A program made the position numbers and the translations under genes. Of a stretch of 64,000 bases of DNA, positions 30,979 to 43,300 are shown in pieces; position 1 is the first letter of the stretch; every line of letters begins with the position of its first letter. The notes beneath the pieces were generated by a model. That model was not told the origin of the DNA, did not search any database, and saw nothing but the letters and a program-made list of their open reading frames with translations. Source of the DNA: Dirofilaria immitis (lineage: Eukaryota > Nematoda > Chromadorea > Rhabditida > Onchocercidae); NCBI GenBank assembly GCA_024305405.1, contig JAKNDB010000110.1, positions 806,001 through 870,000 of the forward strand, written 5' to 3'.

Positions 30979-33900
30979 ATGGGACCGATTTTTTTGCGTG
31001 TTTTACTGATAACAGTAGTTTCGATTTATGCTGTTTTCGGAGCGCTCGTATTGTCTCATTTAGAAACTCAACAGGTCGATTATTTGTCAAATGTCATATT
31101 GTACAACGAAATTAATCAAATTTCCTTTCGTAAGTTCCTTAATTTCATTTTATCGTAGGATGATTTTCAATAAAATAAAGTTTTACCTTCATATAATTTT
31201 CTTCATACAATTGTTCATCAGATATAAGCTATACGATGTACCTTAATGTATGATAACTTCCTTTTGTTAAAAATTTTGTTGACTTTTAAGAAAGGTTGCA
31301 CTATCAAATAGCTATTATTTCTTCACTGGAAGAAATAATGGTTTGAATAATGTTAACTTAATAGTGTACATAAGTGTTTCCAAAAATTGCTATATTTTCA
31401 ATAACACGATAATCTAAGCATTTAGATTCGAGTTTATTTGCGCCTGTTTATGCAAACCGTTGGAATCATTCGCAAAATAATATCCGCCACTGCATAACTA
31501 ATGTTATTAAGGTAATCAACGATTACTTTCTAATAAATATGAAATATCATAATTAACATAACTTGCTTTTATTCTTTTTCCAACATTTTCTACTCATAAT
31601 TTTTCTGATTTAAGAATACATTACATAATAATATATTAAAATGATGTCATCAAAATGATTTTCCAGTTTTCCAGTGCATTTTTTCAATGACGGAACGAAA
31701 AAGTAACCGATATGAGTACAAAACAGATTTTATATAAGTCATTGAAAAAAGTTTCCAAAAAAAGGATCCAAAATTTCAGTCGTTAATTTATTAATCATTG
31801 ATTAAAGTTTCGGCAGTCTATTTTCTAATAATTTATTCAAATATTTTATTCAACTGCAAAGACTGATGACGAAACGATTAGATAGTATCAAATTTGGCTA
31901 TTGAAAATTTCAAACTAGTATATATTTCAGGATTTAATAGGGAAAAACAACTGTTCTAATCATGCATTTGATCATTTGTCTCTCCACCATTTTAAATACT
32001 GCTATCATTACAATTTACTCTCAAATGTGACTGATAATGGACAACGAGATGATAGCAGTAATTATTTACAGTCATCTAATTTTCAAGGCTTGTTTTTGCT
32101 TTCGTTAAATGTTTAGTATTGTAATTTTATTCCAGTTGTATATGTGATCTATTGTGTGATATAATTATTAAACATATCAATTTAATTTAGTAGATTCTGA
32201 AAACCAAACAAAAATAGTTAGCTTTTTTGTTCAGATGTGGCAGCGAAAAAGAATTCATCTGTTGAAGCTTGGCCATTTATTGATTCTTTATTGTTCGCAT
32301 TTGCACTTATTACAACAATTGGTTTGTTTTAATTTAATAAAAACTTTTTTTTTTGCATTAAGCAATTTAATCAATAATGAGGTATAAATAATCGAATATT
32401 ATCGAATAAACACTTAAATAATTGGACATTCCATAATCATAAATAAATTTGTGACATAACTTAGCTAAACACAGTAAATCTTACGTTATTTTTTAAGATT
32501 GAGGAATTAACAAATCTTGGATATTTTATGAATATCTATCTCAAAATCGATCCCACAAATGCTGATGGACTGATAATTTGTAATTTACCAAATTTATTTG
32601 CTACATAAATTTCAAATATAATTTAATTTAATTACTGTCTTTTTGTTCTTTTTTTTCTCTCGTTTATTATTTATTTCTTTTCTTTCAGGTTATGGTAATA
32701 TTACTCCAAAAACTTTTGCCGGACAAATGTTTTGCATATTTTTGCTGCATTCGGTATACCGTTGACATTACTTACTATTGCGGATCTTGGCAAATTTATT
32801 TCCCAAATTATTTTCGCTTGTAGTGATCGCTTTATTGCACAAATGAAGTTGCTATTCTCAATTACTTTATAACTTTTTATTTAATCGATTTTTTTAATAT
32901 TCTGAAAAAGTCATACTTAAATTTTCGTCATATTCTAAAAATTCACTATGCAAATTTTAAAAATCTACACGTTATATTTTAAAATTCATGCTCAAATTCT
33001 CTAATATTTTTATTTGTAGAAATTACTTTGTATTCTAAAAATCACTTTCTTCATGGATTAGATCACCCGTCCCTTTACTTCTTTTAGGCGATTTTGGCGA
33101 CGAAATAATTTACGGAACATTTTTAGGATGATAATATGTAATCATAAGTCAAGTAAATATATTAATAATAACTCTCGAAATAAATCATTGCGTAGAGAAA
33201 ATAGTATCATTGGATCGATTCGACGAAATAAAAATGATAGAGAGGTATTCTTCTCTTTTCTAAATAAATTTCTGATATTTATCGCTATAAGCAAAGAAAT
33301 CAAAAAATTAAAAAATTCATAAAATTAAGATTGATGGATCAATTGCAAGCTCAGAAATAAGTGATAACGATGAACAATCAAATCGGACATTAACTCTTTT
33401 CATACTATTTGTCATTTATGTTATTGCTGGCTCATTATTAATTAGCACTTACGAACCTGAAATGCCATTTTTACCGTAAGTAATTTACGTAATTTAAGAA
33501 AATTTTCTAGCTAAGCAAAGAAGAAAACAGAAATGAGTTAATTAAATTTGTTCAGTCTAATTTTATTCCCTATTCATCAAATTTATCCAATCATTTCTTT
33601 TTTAATTATGCTTATTAAATTTATTCGGTTCCTCATGACAGTAATGTTAACAGTACAAAATCACGAAATAGTAACTGTCAAATCTGTTAAATATATAATA
33701 ATTTTCAGGCAGTATATTTCAATTTTATAACATTGACATCTATTGGACTTGGTGACATTGTTCCGCAAAGGTTTCAATTATAATTAATTTTAGAATTTCT
33801 AATTATAACTTCTATATATAGATATTAGGATATTATTTTTAATACAAAATATCATTTTGTATTAAAATACTATCTCTTTTTCTCATTTTTTCTTTTTGTA

Positions 33901-36195
33901 AATTGATGATTTATGCAATAAAAATTTACAGGCGAACTTATATGGCTGTAACTATTCTATACATAATTATTGGCTTAGCACTTGCAACAATTGCAATTGA
34001 AATTGCTGCGGATACATTGAAGAAATTGCATTATTTCAGAAGGACAATTAAACATTTTGGCAATATTGAAATTTGGTTTGGTGGCAAAAGGTTTTTATTA
34101 TAGATTTAATCGTTATTCCAATTGAGATAGCTAATTTAGCACATAAATTGAGCAGACAAATTTGAAATTATTCCAATCAAATAAATCTATTTCAAAATAC
34201 AAAGGTCAATATTTGCGCACTTAATTAAATCAGAAATTATAGCTAATTCTCGTAAAAGACGACCAAAAATTTCATGCTATGAATATAGGATGAGTTTTTT
34301 TTTTATATTGTAAGAAAGAAAAATAAATTTCTTATTTACTTTCGTTTATAAAACTTTATTTACTTGTTTTTTAACGAGAAAAAAATACATTCTAAATGTA
34401 TGCTACAAAATTTTCGATTATTTCTTTACTGCAATTGTTAAAATTATATCACTATTCAATACAATATATCTTCTATAGTTTTATTTGCAACGGAAATCTA
34501 CACACTTTTATATGGTCTGTACATTAATCTTACTGAAATTTCAATGAAATTGAGTTTAATATTCATCTAAAAGTAAAAAGACATATAAAATAATGCAAAG
34601 TTTGTTTTGAGACTAACTGTTCGTCAAATAATTCGTAATTTCTGTGATCAATTCAATGTACCTGATGCAGCGTTATCGGGTTTCACTATCAGTAACTTTG
34701 TGGAACGAGCAATCAAAGTTGAAGCTGGTAAACTACCGCCATTAAGGGTACTCTTAATATATGAATTACTAATTAGTTTGCATCTTATACATTTTTAAAT
34801 TTGATATATTTTTAGAATCAATCTTTTCGACGCGGAACTAATTTTGATGAAGAAAATGGTAAGCTTATTTTCTAGTCATTTCTTTTTCGTTTGGAAGTTA
34901 GGTTATATACATTAAATTAATGAAGATCCTGCGCGTCAGATTCTTTACAGAACATCTCAACGAAGCTTCTGCCCTAACAGAATCAGAAGCTGAACTCGAA
35001 CCAGCACCAGAGGTTACGTCGCAACCTAAACCCACACCCGAATATGAATCACACCCTGAGTCGTGTTTATCGGAGTTCTCATCAGAAAGAGAAATTCCAA
35101 ATGTGCCTGAAATTCCGGTTCTTACTCTAAGTGAAGCGACACTTCTACGTGAACCATCACCAATAATCGAGAAACTAGAACCTATATTAAAACCTGAACT
35201 GTACAGGTCAGAGTTGCTAGAAGAAGTAAAAAAATCCCGTATGAATGTGAAATACCGGTGTTTATTGCACTAGAACCGACGTCTCCTCTTAAGTCAGTGC
35301 CAAATGCATTTAAGATTTCTCAGCCGGTAAGTCAATTATTTTATTGACAGAACACGGAATTTTTTTCAAAGTCTTTAGTGATATTATTTTCTCGCTAACG
35401 AATGTCATAATCATATTTGCAGGAGAATTCAATTCGTGAGGAGCGTAAGTTTGAATTTAGTTATTTCAGTTGACATATTATTCAAATTAAATCTTAGAGT
35501 TTTTGAACTGGAGATAAATTTTACATAACAAAGTAAGTCCAAGACTCGAAACATAAATTTGGAACTTCAGAAATATTTAAAACGTTTCAAACTCCTTCGT
35601 CAGAATTACCGAAAACTACCGTAGTCTGCAATGACGCAATTTTACACCTTTGTCGTCTGTTCCAAAAAAATTTTAATGGAATCATATTTAGGCTATTAGC
35701 AGTAGAGTAAAATTCAATAAATAGATTTGAGATTTCAAAGATAAATTTTAAATTATACGAATTAAAATTTATGAATAATTCATTGTAGTCTACATCAAGT
35801 AATGCTTCACGTAAAGACTCATGACATATATTATCGCTTCACTTTTTATTTCACGTTATATTTTGGATAAGAATCGGTACTTGCATGGTTGGCTAAAATT
35901 AATATTTTTTAACTCGACGAAATTTGATGTTTAAATTTTAGCACCAGAAAATACAGAAACTTTAAATCGGAGAGGTTATAGTGAAGAAGCCTGGAAGCGT
36001 TACCAAGAATATCAGAATGTGAGTCATTTGCTAAAATGTTCAAAAATAATAGTAAAATAATATTTGAAAAAAACTTACTTCTTAGAACGAATCTTATGAT
36101 TTATTTATTTATAGGAATGGAGCAAGTTTTATCGGCTTTCACGCACTCTCTCACGTAAAAATCGTCGAAGGAGTGCAAAAAACAATCAAAAATAA
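30979..36195 (+). CDS. Two-pore-domain potassium channel B (TWK/K2P family)
   Basis: Paralogue of K+ channel A, a K2P channel of the plasma membrane. Exons: 30979-31129 (M1), one unresolved exon before 31931, then 31931-32057 (cap, with NCS and NVT sequons), 32235-32321 (pore 1, TTIG), 32689-32847 (YGNITPKT and M2), 33088-33244 (basic cytosolic loop), 33330-33475 (M3), 33709-33770 (pore 2, TSIGLGD), 33932-34090 (M4, ending WFGGK), 34612-34747 (tail, IKVEAG), 34816-34858, 34951-35326 (acidic, Pro/Glu-rich), 35423-35444, 35942-36018, 36115-36195 (stop). Phases close if one base is restored in each of the runs 32739-32743, 33468-33472 and 35228-35234. ATG at 30979 directly follows an AG; since the aligned exon of channel A starts with a cis acceptor at the same point, the true start may be in an upstream exon. 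Confidence 0.9.
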
Positions 36196-36643
36196 AACGT
36201 CCAGATGTGTGACACCAAAATTTCTTGTTTTTTATTAGCAAATTTAAAAGAAAAATTTGTTACCAGCAAAATGCAACTCTTAAAGACACTTTAAAAGTGG
36301 TCAAATCGATATGAAATTATATATCACTAACTGTAATGAACCTGAAACTGGAAAAAAAAGGAAAAAATGGGAAAAAATATTCATGGATTAACTTTTTACT
36401 CCAATATATCAGAATATTTAGCATGTTAAATTCTGCTTGTTATATTAGTTAATTAATTACATAAATTTTACTTTTATTAATAGCAATATGATATCATTTT
36501 TCTTTTTCTCATTTTAAAATTTTCTGATAACTTTTTGTTATCGTTTCTAATTTGTCAAGTAGCTTGTTTATATTATGCTTTGTTAAGGTTCTTGCTACAT
36601 TGTTGTGAGCAAGTTTCCTGACATAATACAATACATTGTCTAG

Positions 36644-36754
36644 ATTCAAGTGCTGCCGGATGAAGATCCACTCAAATTAGCCAAAAATCAACAGCAGCAA
36701 AATCAAAGAAAAACAAGAGCTTTAATAATAAATGATGATAATGGATATATGTAA
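36644..36754 (+). CDS. Candidate alternative last exon of K+ channel B
   Basis: An AG acceptor at 36642-36643 opens a 36-codon frame (VLPDEDPLKLAKN, then Gln-rich, ending DDNGYM and TAA). It starts in phase 0, so it can splice directly to the donor at 36018 in place of exon 36115-36195. The charged, Gln-rich composition differs from surrounding non-coding DNA. A donor-like gtaagt overlaps the stop, so it might also be an internal exon. Confidence 0.4.
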   Translation: MQVLPDEDPLKLAKNQQQQNQRKTRALIINDDNGYM

Positions 36755-37369
36755 GTATGATCATAAGTATCAAACATTTTGCTTATTTTTCTAATTGATT
36801 AGGCTGCCGGCAATTTGAAATAGACACATTGAACTATTTGGTCAATTGGCTAATTGACTGCTAATCTTACTTTAAAAGTGGAATTGTTCGTTATCACAGA
36901 AAAGACTTTGTTTGCAATCCAACAATCAGACAACTTATTCCGATAAGATATACCATATCAATAATTACTCTTGATTTGTTATGTCAATCTCACGTTGCAA
37001 ACACCTTTTATTTTCTTAAAACAGATTCTTAAAAATGTTTCCTGCTTCTTTTGTTGATGACCTTATCACTGGTATTATTAGTTGTAGCTAAAAAATAAAC
37101 CAGTCATCGAAAAAACAGTTTTTAGGCTCTAAAGTTTCTATTTATAAATTATTAATAACTCCCGTATTTATATTGACTTCACTTTATGAAATATTGACAT
37201 TATGAGGATAGTATGTTACAATTACATTACATAAACATATTCGTTCAATTGGAAATTACTTCTCAACGATTAATTTGTCCACTAACGAAAAGGTAGAGAT
37301 TCGAACTTATTTTGCTTAAATTTTTACTTGGGTGAAAATATTCAAAAAAAAAAGACTTGCGATTTGTAT
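36755..37369. other. Intergenic
   Basis: AT-rich, no coding sequence or repeat recognised. Confidence 0.4.
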
Positions 37370-38330
37370 GCTTGCTTATCCTGCTGAACTATGAATACTG
37401 ATTGTTGTTGATGTTGATGACAGAACTGTTGACAATTTTGATTGCATGCAGTAGAGCAATGGACAATTGACTGCTCACAAAATTGCTTGTAACTATCAAA
37501 ACATTTTGCAGAACAATGTTGCAGTTGACTAAGATTTGGGAGAAAGGACGGCTGAGAATATGAATTTGGATAAATGGATGGATTGACTTATGAATTTGTT
37601 GATAACGATTGCGAAGTTGTGATTCCGGTGAGGTGCTGCAAATGTTGGTACATTGCTGCTTGCATTGTGTTTCACATTATTGATTGCTATTCACTTGTTG
37701 ATTGAAAAATTATTGATAATTTTGACGACAGTGAAGCATGCAGTGTTAATGCTGATGTTGCTGTACGATGGGAAACGACTGAGACTGCATGTTCGATGAA
37801 GAGCTTTGCTGACACTGTTGCATCATTCGCACTGCAGTCGATTACCATTCGAAAAAGGTTGTTGCTGGCTACGGAGTTTCTAAAATCAATAAAGCAATTG
37901 ATACACTGTTCTGTAATAGGTTGTAATTGATGATTAGCATAAGGGTAAGATTGTTGTAACGAAAGTATTTGGATTCAAATAAAGCAAGTAACCAAATCGC
38001 TTTTGCAAATTGCATGATTGCATGCAATATTCGACGCATGTATTCTCACACTGCATTTTTAGCGAGTACGGATTGCATTGCATGTTGCAAGACTGTTGGC
38101 AATCTGCTCGACATCGTTGAAGGATATATCTATTTAATTTGAATGCACAATAGCTTGATTGCTGTAATTGTTCCTGCACTTAGGGACATGAACATAGCAT
38201 CGAAAATATAGATGCGTTAGGGATGCAAATACATGATTCTCCAGATCAACTGTTGTATTCGTTTCATTTGATTGCATCTGCATGATTAACGTCGAATACA
38301 TGTCATATATTCAGCCCATACCTTTAGAAT
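37370..38330 (-). pseudogene. Cys/Gln-rich coding remnant, resembling nematode PQN/ABU-type proteins
   Basis: Read on the minus strand, several frames in turn give Cys/Gln-rich protein: 38176-37980 (CRADCQQSCNMQC, CENTCVEYCMQSC), about 37840-37740 (MMQQCQQSS, IVQQHQH), about 37745-37580 (CETQCKQQCTNIC) and 37540-37380 (CSAKCFDSYKQFC, CNQNCQQFC). The CxxxCxxxC spacing with Gln resembles the prion-like Q/N-rich and ABU proteins of nematodes. The frames do not join: there are several shifts and in-frame TAA codons (for example 37712-37710 and 37679-37677) beside CAA codons, as C-to-T decay would give. No convincing signal peptide was found. It may be a pseudogene; a multi-exon gene with unrecognised introns is the alternative. 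Confidence 0.45.
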
Positions 38331-39779
38331 ATTTGAAATAACTAAGGATAAAATCAAATTATCATAAAATTATTCCAATGAAATTGATAAAATTGTTCTA
38401 TTTTTAGTTTGATAATGCAAATGACGAATAAGCTTACCTACATCAGGATAGTGATGTGATGGAAGTAATGAGCAATTTAAATTTTAATATATCCATCAAT
38501 GAGATAAACAATGTGAAACGAAGATGGAGTGTTAATAATGGAATAACCTGACTACAATTGAATTGTTTATCAGTACTATCGTAGTTAGGTGAATTTTTGT
38601 TGCTCTCACCACTCAATATATTCATCCTAATGATTTAAGCTACAAATGCAAATTATCAACGGTTTCATATTGAAGTTTTATACTGAAAAATGGTTTCATA
38701 CTGAAAAATTATAAAAATATATATCTATTTGCAAAATGACATGAATTACTATTAACACCAAAGCGGCGTTTTTCTACTTTCCAATATTTTCATTTCAATA
38801 TCGTTAATACTTAATTGTCCTCATAATTATGTTTCATTTGCTATTTCACCACTTTTTTTAGAAATATTTTTAAAATTAGCTGCAGTGATAAATTAATTTT
38901 TCCATACATACATATCACTTCATGTTTTATAAAAATTTAAGAGTAAAAATTCTGAACCGTATTGTTTGAATTCGGATAAAAATGACTAATAAATAGGAAT
39001 CTTAGATTCCTATCTTTTATTCAATTTTTTTTTCATGTGGGAAGAAATAATATTTGCATACTTACCAAATTTGAAATGATGTTAACGAAGCAAAATATAT
39101 GAATTGTTATTTACATGGATTTTTCAAACTAAATGAAATGCTTATTTGTTTAAATAAAAAAAGCAAAATTTTCTCACTTATTTTATCGATATGCTATTTT
39201 GCCATACTTCAGAAAGAAAAAATTTTTGTTCACGTTAAATAGATAACAATTACGATGAGGCAAACAACGTAAATTGTTATATTTACCCTTTCATTTATAG
39301 TAAACCAAAATTGAAAAAAAATGAGCATGACTCATCAAATTGAAATAAGGATTACTTCAAACTTCCCATTTATCTATCGTCACAATTTTTAAATGATTAA
39401 ATTACTGTTTTAAGCAGCTATGGAGTTATAATCTCATTATACATAATGATGCATAACATAGAGAAAAAAAACATTTTCTTCAGAATTAGAGGTGAGGATC
39501 CTCTTCGCTTCTCGTTGTTAATAGGAGATTGATCGTTTTGCTTTTGTGACTCGGCTACGTCAACAACAGGCTTTAATGAGTTATAAAATGTTGTAACACA
39601 ATCGTGCGTTTACACAGTGGTGTAAATTGAACATGATTATGCGTGAAAACAGCGGTACGAATTAAACAGTGATATGAATTAAACAAGTGGTTAAAACAAT
39701 GATATAGATTAAATGAGTAATGCACCGTAAAAGAACAATGAATATCAAAAGTTGTTTTGACAAAAAAACATAATCAAAC
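38331..39779. other. Intergenic
   Basis: AT-rich. An irregular run of similar short words (gaattaaacagtgatat, taaattgaacatgat, tagattaaatgag) at 39620-39720 suggests a diverged short tandem repeat. No gene recognised. Confidence 0.4.
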
Positions 39780-40345
39780 TAGACAACCAATCTCATGAAT
39801 GATCCCCCTCAAAAAATACCAAAAACTATCCATAGACAGAGTTAAAGTACGAGCCCCCAACCAAGAAAAATTAGTCAAAAAAACAAAAACCAACACAAGC
39901 CCAAGAACTAAACAAAGGAAAAACTAATCCACTTATTCAAGACACTACAAGAAAAAAACAAACAAACTTAAAAAAACCTAGATTGAAAACCTTGATGCAA
40001 AAAACTAAAAGCCAAAACATCATAAAAAAATCAAAACCCACCAACATAAACTTAGATATCTCCATATAAAACAAATAAAAAACCAAAAAAATCAAAAAAA
40101 TAGAACAACAATGCTTAAAAAAACCTATATCTTTTCAAAATATTATTCAAAAAAAGTAAACTAAATAAGCAAAACATAAAAAAACAAAAGATGAGCCAAA
40201 AAAATAAAAACCAAAAGGCAAAAAAACAAATCAACATAAACTTATTAACATATCGAAACGAAAACGAGGATAAGACCTACGAGAAAAAACAAAACAAACA
40301 AAAAAATAAAAAACAAACTAGAAACCAAACAACTAGGGTGTTGTA
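39780..40345 (-). other. Nuclear insertion of mitochondrial DNA (nad1 3' part, trnF, atp6 5' part)
   Basis: Base composition changes abruptly: the plus strand is A/C-rich and nearly T/G-free, so the minus strand is T/G-rich as in nematode mtDNA coding strands. With the invertebrate mitochondrial code the minus strand at about 40330-40150 reads the C-terminal part of NADH dehydrogenase 1 (SYPRFRFDMLM, a conserved nad1 motif). At 40143-40127 an anticodon arm with 5-bp stem and loop TTGAAAA gives tRNA-Phe (GAA). From about 40095 to 39800 follow atp6-like pieces (FYFFDFFGF; WMSGLVFPLFSSW) broken by a frameshift and stops. The order nad1-trnF-atp6 is, from memory, that of filarial mtDNA. It cannot be expressed as nuclear genes. 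Confidence 0.85.
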
Positions 40346-43300
40346 AACCTTTTTATTGCTGTCGTTCTATTTTCACTTTATTGCTTGCTTTTCAGTGTTG
40401 CTTGATCTTTGCTGTTTCGAACTGTTGCTCGTGCTGCTGGATTGTTGAAGGCCCTCGGTGAACTGTGACACTGGCTGGCAATAATGGTAAGGTTGAATGT
40501 CTTATCGAGATTAGTGAACTGATACACTCATCTTTAGATTGACATTTACCTTAAGCTTTTGACCCTTCTCCTTCTTTGATCTTTTTTGTCCTTTGTCATT
40601 TCTCGTATAATGATCATATCCTTTAATTTTTGTTAACGTCTTCCATTTAACCTTTTATATACTTATATACAATTAATATTTTCAGCTTTCGCCGACAAAA
40701 CACTTAAATGTTAAAAAACGTTTTTAAAAATTATTGAGGTTATCATATTCGATTTTTTTCTAAAAATTAATTTTTCCCTTTATTGAACTATTAAAAATAT
40801 TATGTAACATGAAAACTTTATTTTATATCGAGATAATGAAAAGTAATACTGATAACATTTTCAATTCGTATAATTTCAGGAGCATTTTTATCACTAAATC
40901 TGTACATAGACATAAAAGTTGAACTTTAGCAATTTATACCGTAATGAAATTTCACGTTTTCAATCAAATTTACTTCAGAAGAAGAATGCAATTCGTGGAA
41001 TGACCAGAGAATTAACATCAGTTAAAGCAAGAAAATATAAATGATAACAAAACACATATTAATTTAATTGCAAAAATTTTGTTGTATAATAAAATTTTGC
41101 GGATGAAATATTTATGCAGTTTTTCCCATGTATAAAACAGCAGCAGTAATCTGAAGCAGAGACATACTAATAGAATGATTTGATTGTGAAGCAGTTCTGT
41201 GGAATTTTCTTTCTAAATAATTTTGAAATAGTAAATGAAGTTATCAAATGGTAGCAAATTAGTATCATTATTTTAATATTTTCTTAATTAGATCAGATTC
41301 CATGACAATACTAATTATTTGAACTTTATTCAAAAAAAAGAAACATCAACACTTAATGTTTCATATTACAATTACACTAAAATTTTCTCCGCCATTAATT
41401 GGGAAATTAAGAAAATTATGATTAAATACTATTGTGATTTTAGCAGAGATGTAATGATATTAATTACAAGAACAATTAAATCGACAAACTAAAAGGTCCA
41501 AATAAAATAATCCTATCACTTATCCCATTTTCATAAAACGCTATGTAATGTATTTCATACAAAAAACACAAACACAAATAAAAATAAACACATAAAAAAA
41601 TTTAGTAAAATCATCTTGTCAGAAAAAATTTTTTTGTGCTAATTTCATGAAAAGTTCAAGGTATAGGGAAAAGAAAAAGTAATAATCCGCAGTGTTATTT
41701 AGATAATAGTAAAAATTATGTTTTAACAATTGAAAGCCTTCAGAATTTTTTCTAAATAAAATGTCTGAAAAACTCCAAATCCAGAAAGGTATGTTTCTTT
41801 CGAAATCTTTAGCTGATGATAAATCAAATTTCCAAACTTTACAATATTAAAATAGGAAAAAAATTTGATACACATTGATATCATATCAAAACAAAATACA
41901 ATTGATCATTATAAATTTATGGAAGAAAATATCAGATAAAAAACATCTTTGAAACATACGCATTGATTAGGTCTTATTTCATCCCATTATTATGTTTGTA
42001 ATTAAGAACAAGTGTGTTCCATCTTATTTTAATAAATGTAAATTTGCATGCTGTAATTAATAGAAGCATTAACCATCATTGTCTATATCTATTCAAATAA
42101 CTACAGGTCAAATCAGTCTTACATAATCTCTCCGGAAGTGATTAACGATTAAACCATTCCGCTTAATTCAACGATCAGTGAAACTATCGAATAGTAAAAT
42201 GCGTTTTTTTGTCATTTCAAATACATAATAACGTAAGTCAATTTAAACAATCGATAACATAAGAAACAAATATTTATGCTGAAAAGTTTTTTTTCTCCAA
42301 ATATTTATGTAAAATATGTAGAAAAGAATGAATAGAATTGCAAAAATGCATTAAACAAATAGTTTAAAAAAAACGGAAAGCTACTTATTCCATATATTAC
42401 ATGAAAAATTATAGCATCATTCGCTTTTTAGTTTTAGCTTGAGTATTTTGAAAAATTATTTGAAAATTATGACTGATTAAAATCTCGACCCACCACAATG
42501 TCTCGATATTACCAACGCTTTTAAAATGAGATTCAATATATTTCATCTCATATATATTTTTCGCTGAGCAATCTTTGCAAGTTAGAAAATGATTTTTAAT
42601 ATTAAAATTTAAAATTTGTTAATATTAATATTAATCGTTATCGAAATTATTGAAATTCACCGTCATTTAATCCTTACTGATTTTAAGAATTGGAAGCAAT
42701 GAATGATTAGATGCTTATCGATTTTCTCTTTTTTGTCCTTTATTTTAAAAATATTTAGCAATACTTGGTATTCCAACCGTCGGTACTGGGCAAATTTCAG
42801 GATATCATAAAAAGTTAACGATATGCATGCAGCATTTAGAACAATTAGCAACAGATATCCTCAAAGCATAAAGTTATATGACACAACCTTTTAAAGTTTT
42901 CCTTGGAGCAATCTGATGAAATCGGCAAAATTAGTTCAAAAATACCATATCACATGTATAGAAAACCAGCTGATAATTTCCTTTGTTTTTTGCTTTTGAT
43001 AATTTCAGCGTAACTAAATTAAAATTTAAAAATTGGAGATCAAAATTGAGTTTCTGATAACGGACACATAGAATACACAAACTTTTTCATTTGACTATTA
43101 TTGAATTTAAAATTGTTAAGATTTGCTTTCAAGAGTGGTAATTCTAAGTGTTGTCGTTATAGCACTCTTTCTTTTTATACTAATTTTATCTGAAAACTCG
43201 ACTCGGTATAACTTCGATGAACAAAATCTGGCTTTCAGGACGGAGGACAACCGGGAATGTGTGTGGCTGCAGTAGAAAAAACAATTATCATGAATCTGAA

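Noticed and set aside
39780..40345. A/C-rich block as low-complexity repeat or poly(A)-derived sequence
   Set aside because: It has no period, and the other strand reads conserved nad1 and atp6 peptide under the mitochondrial code.
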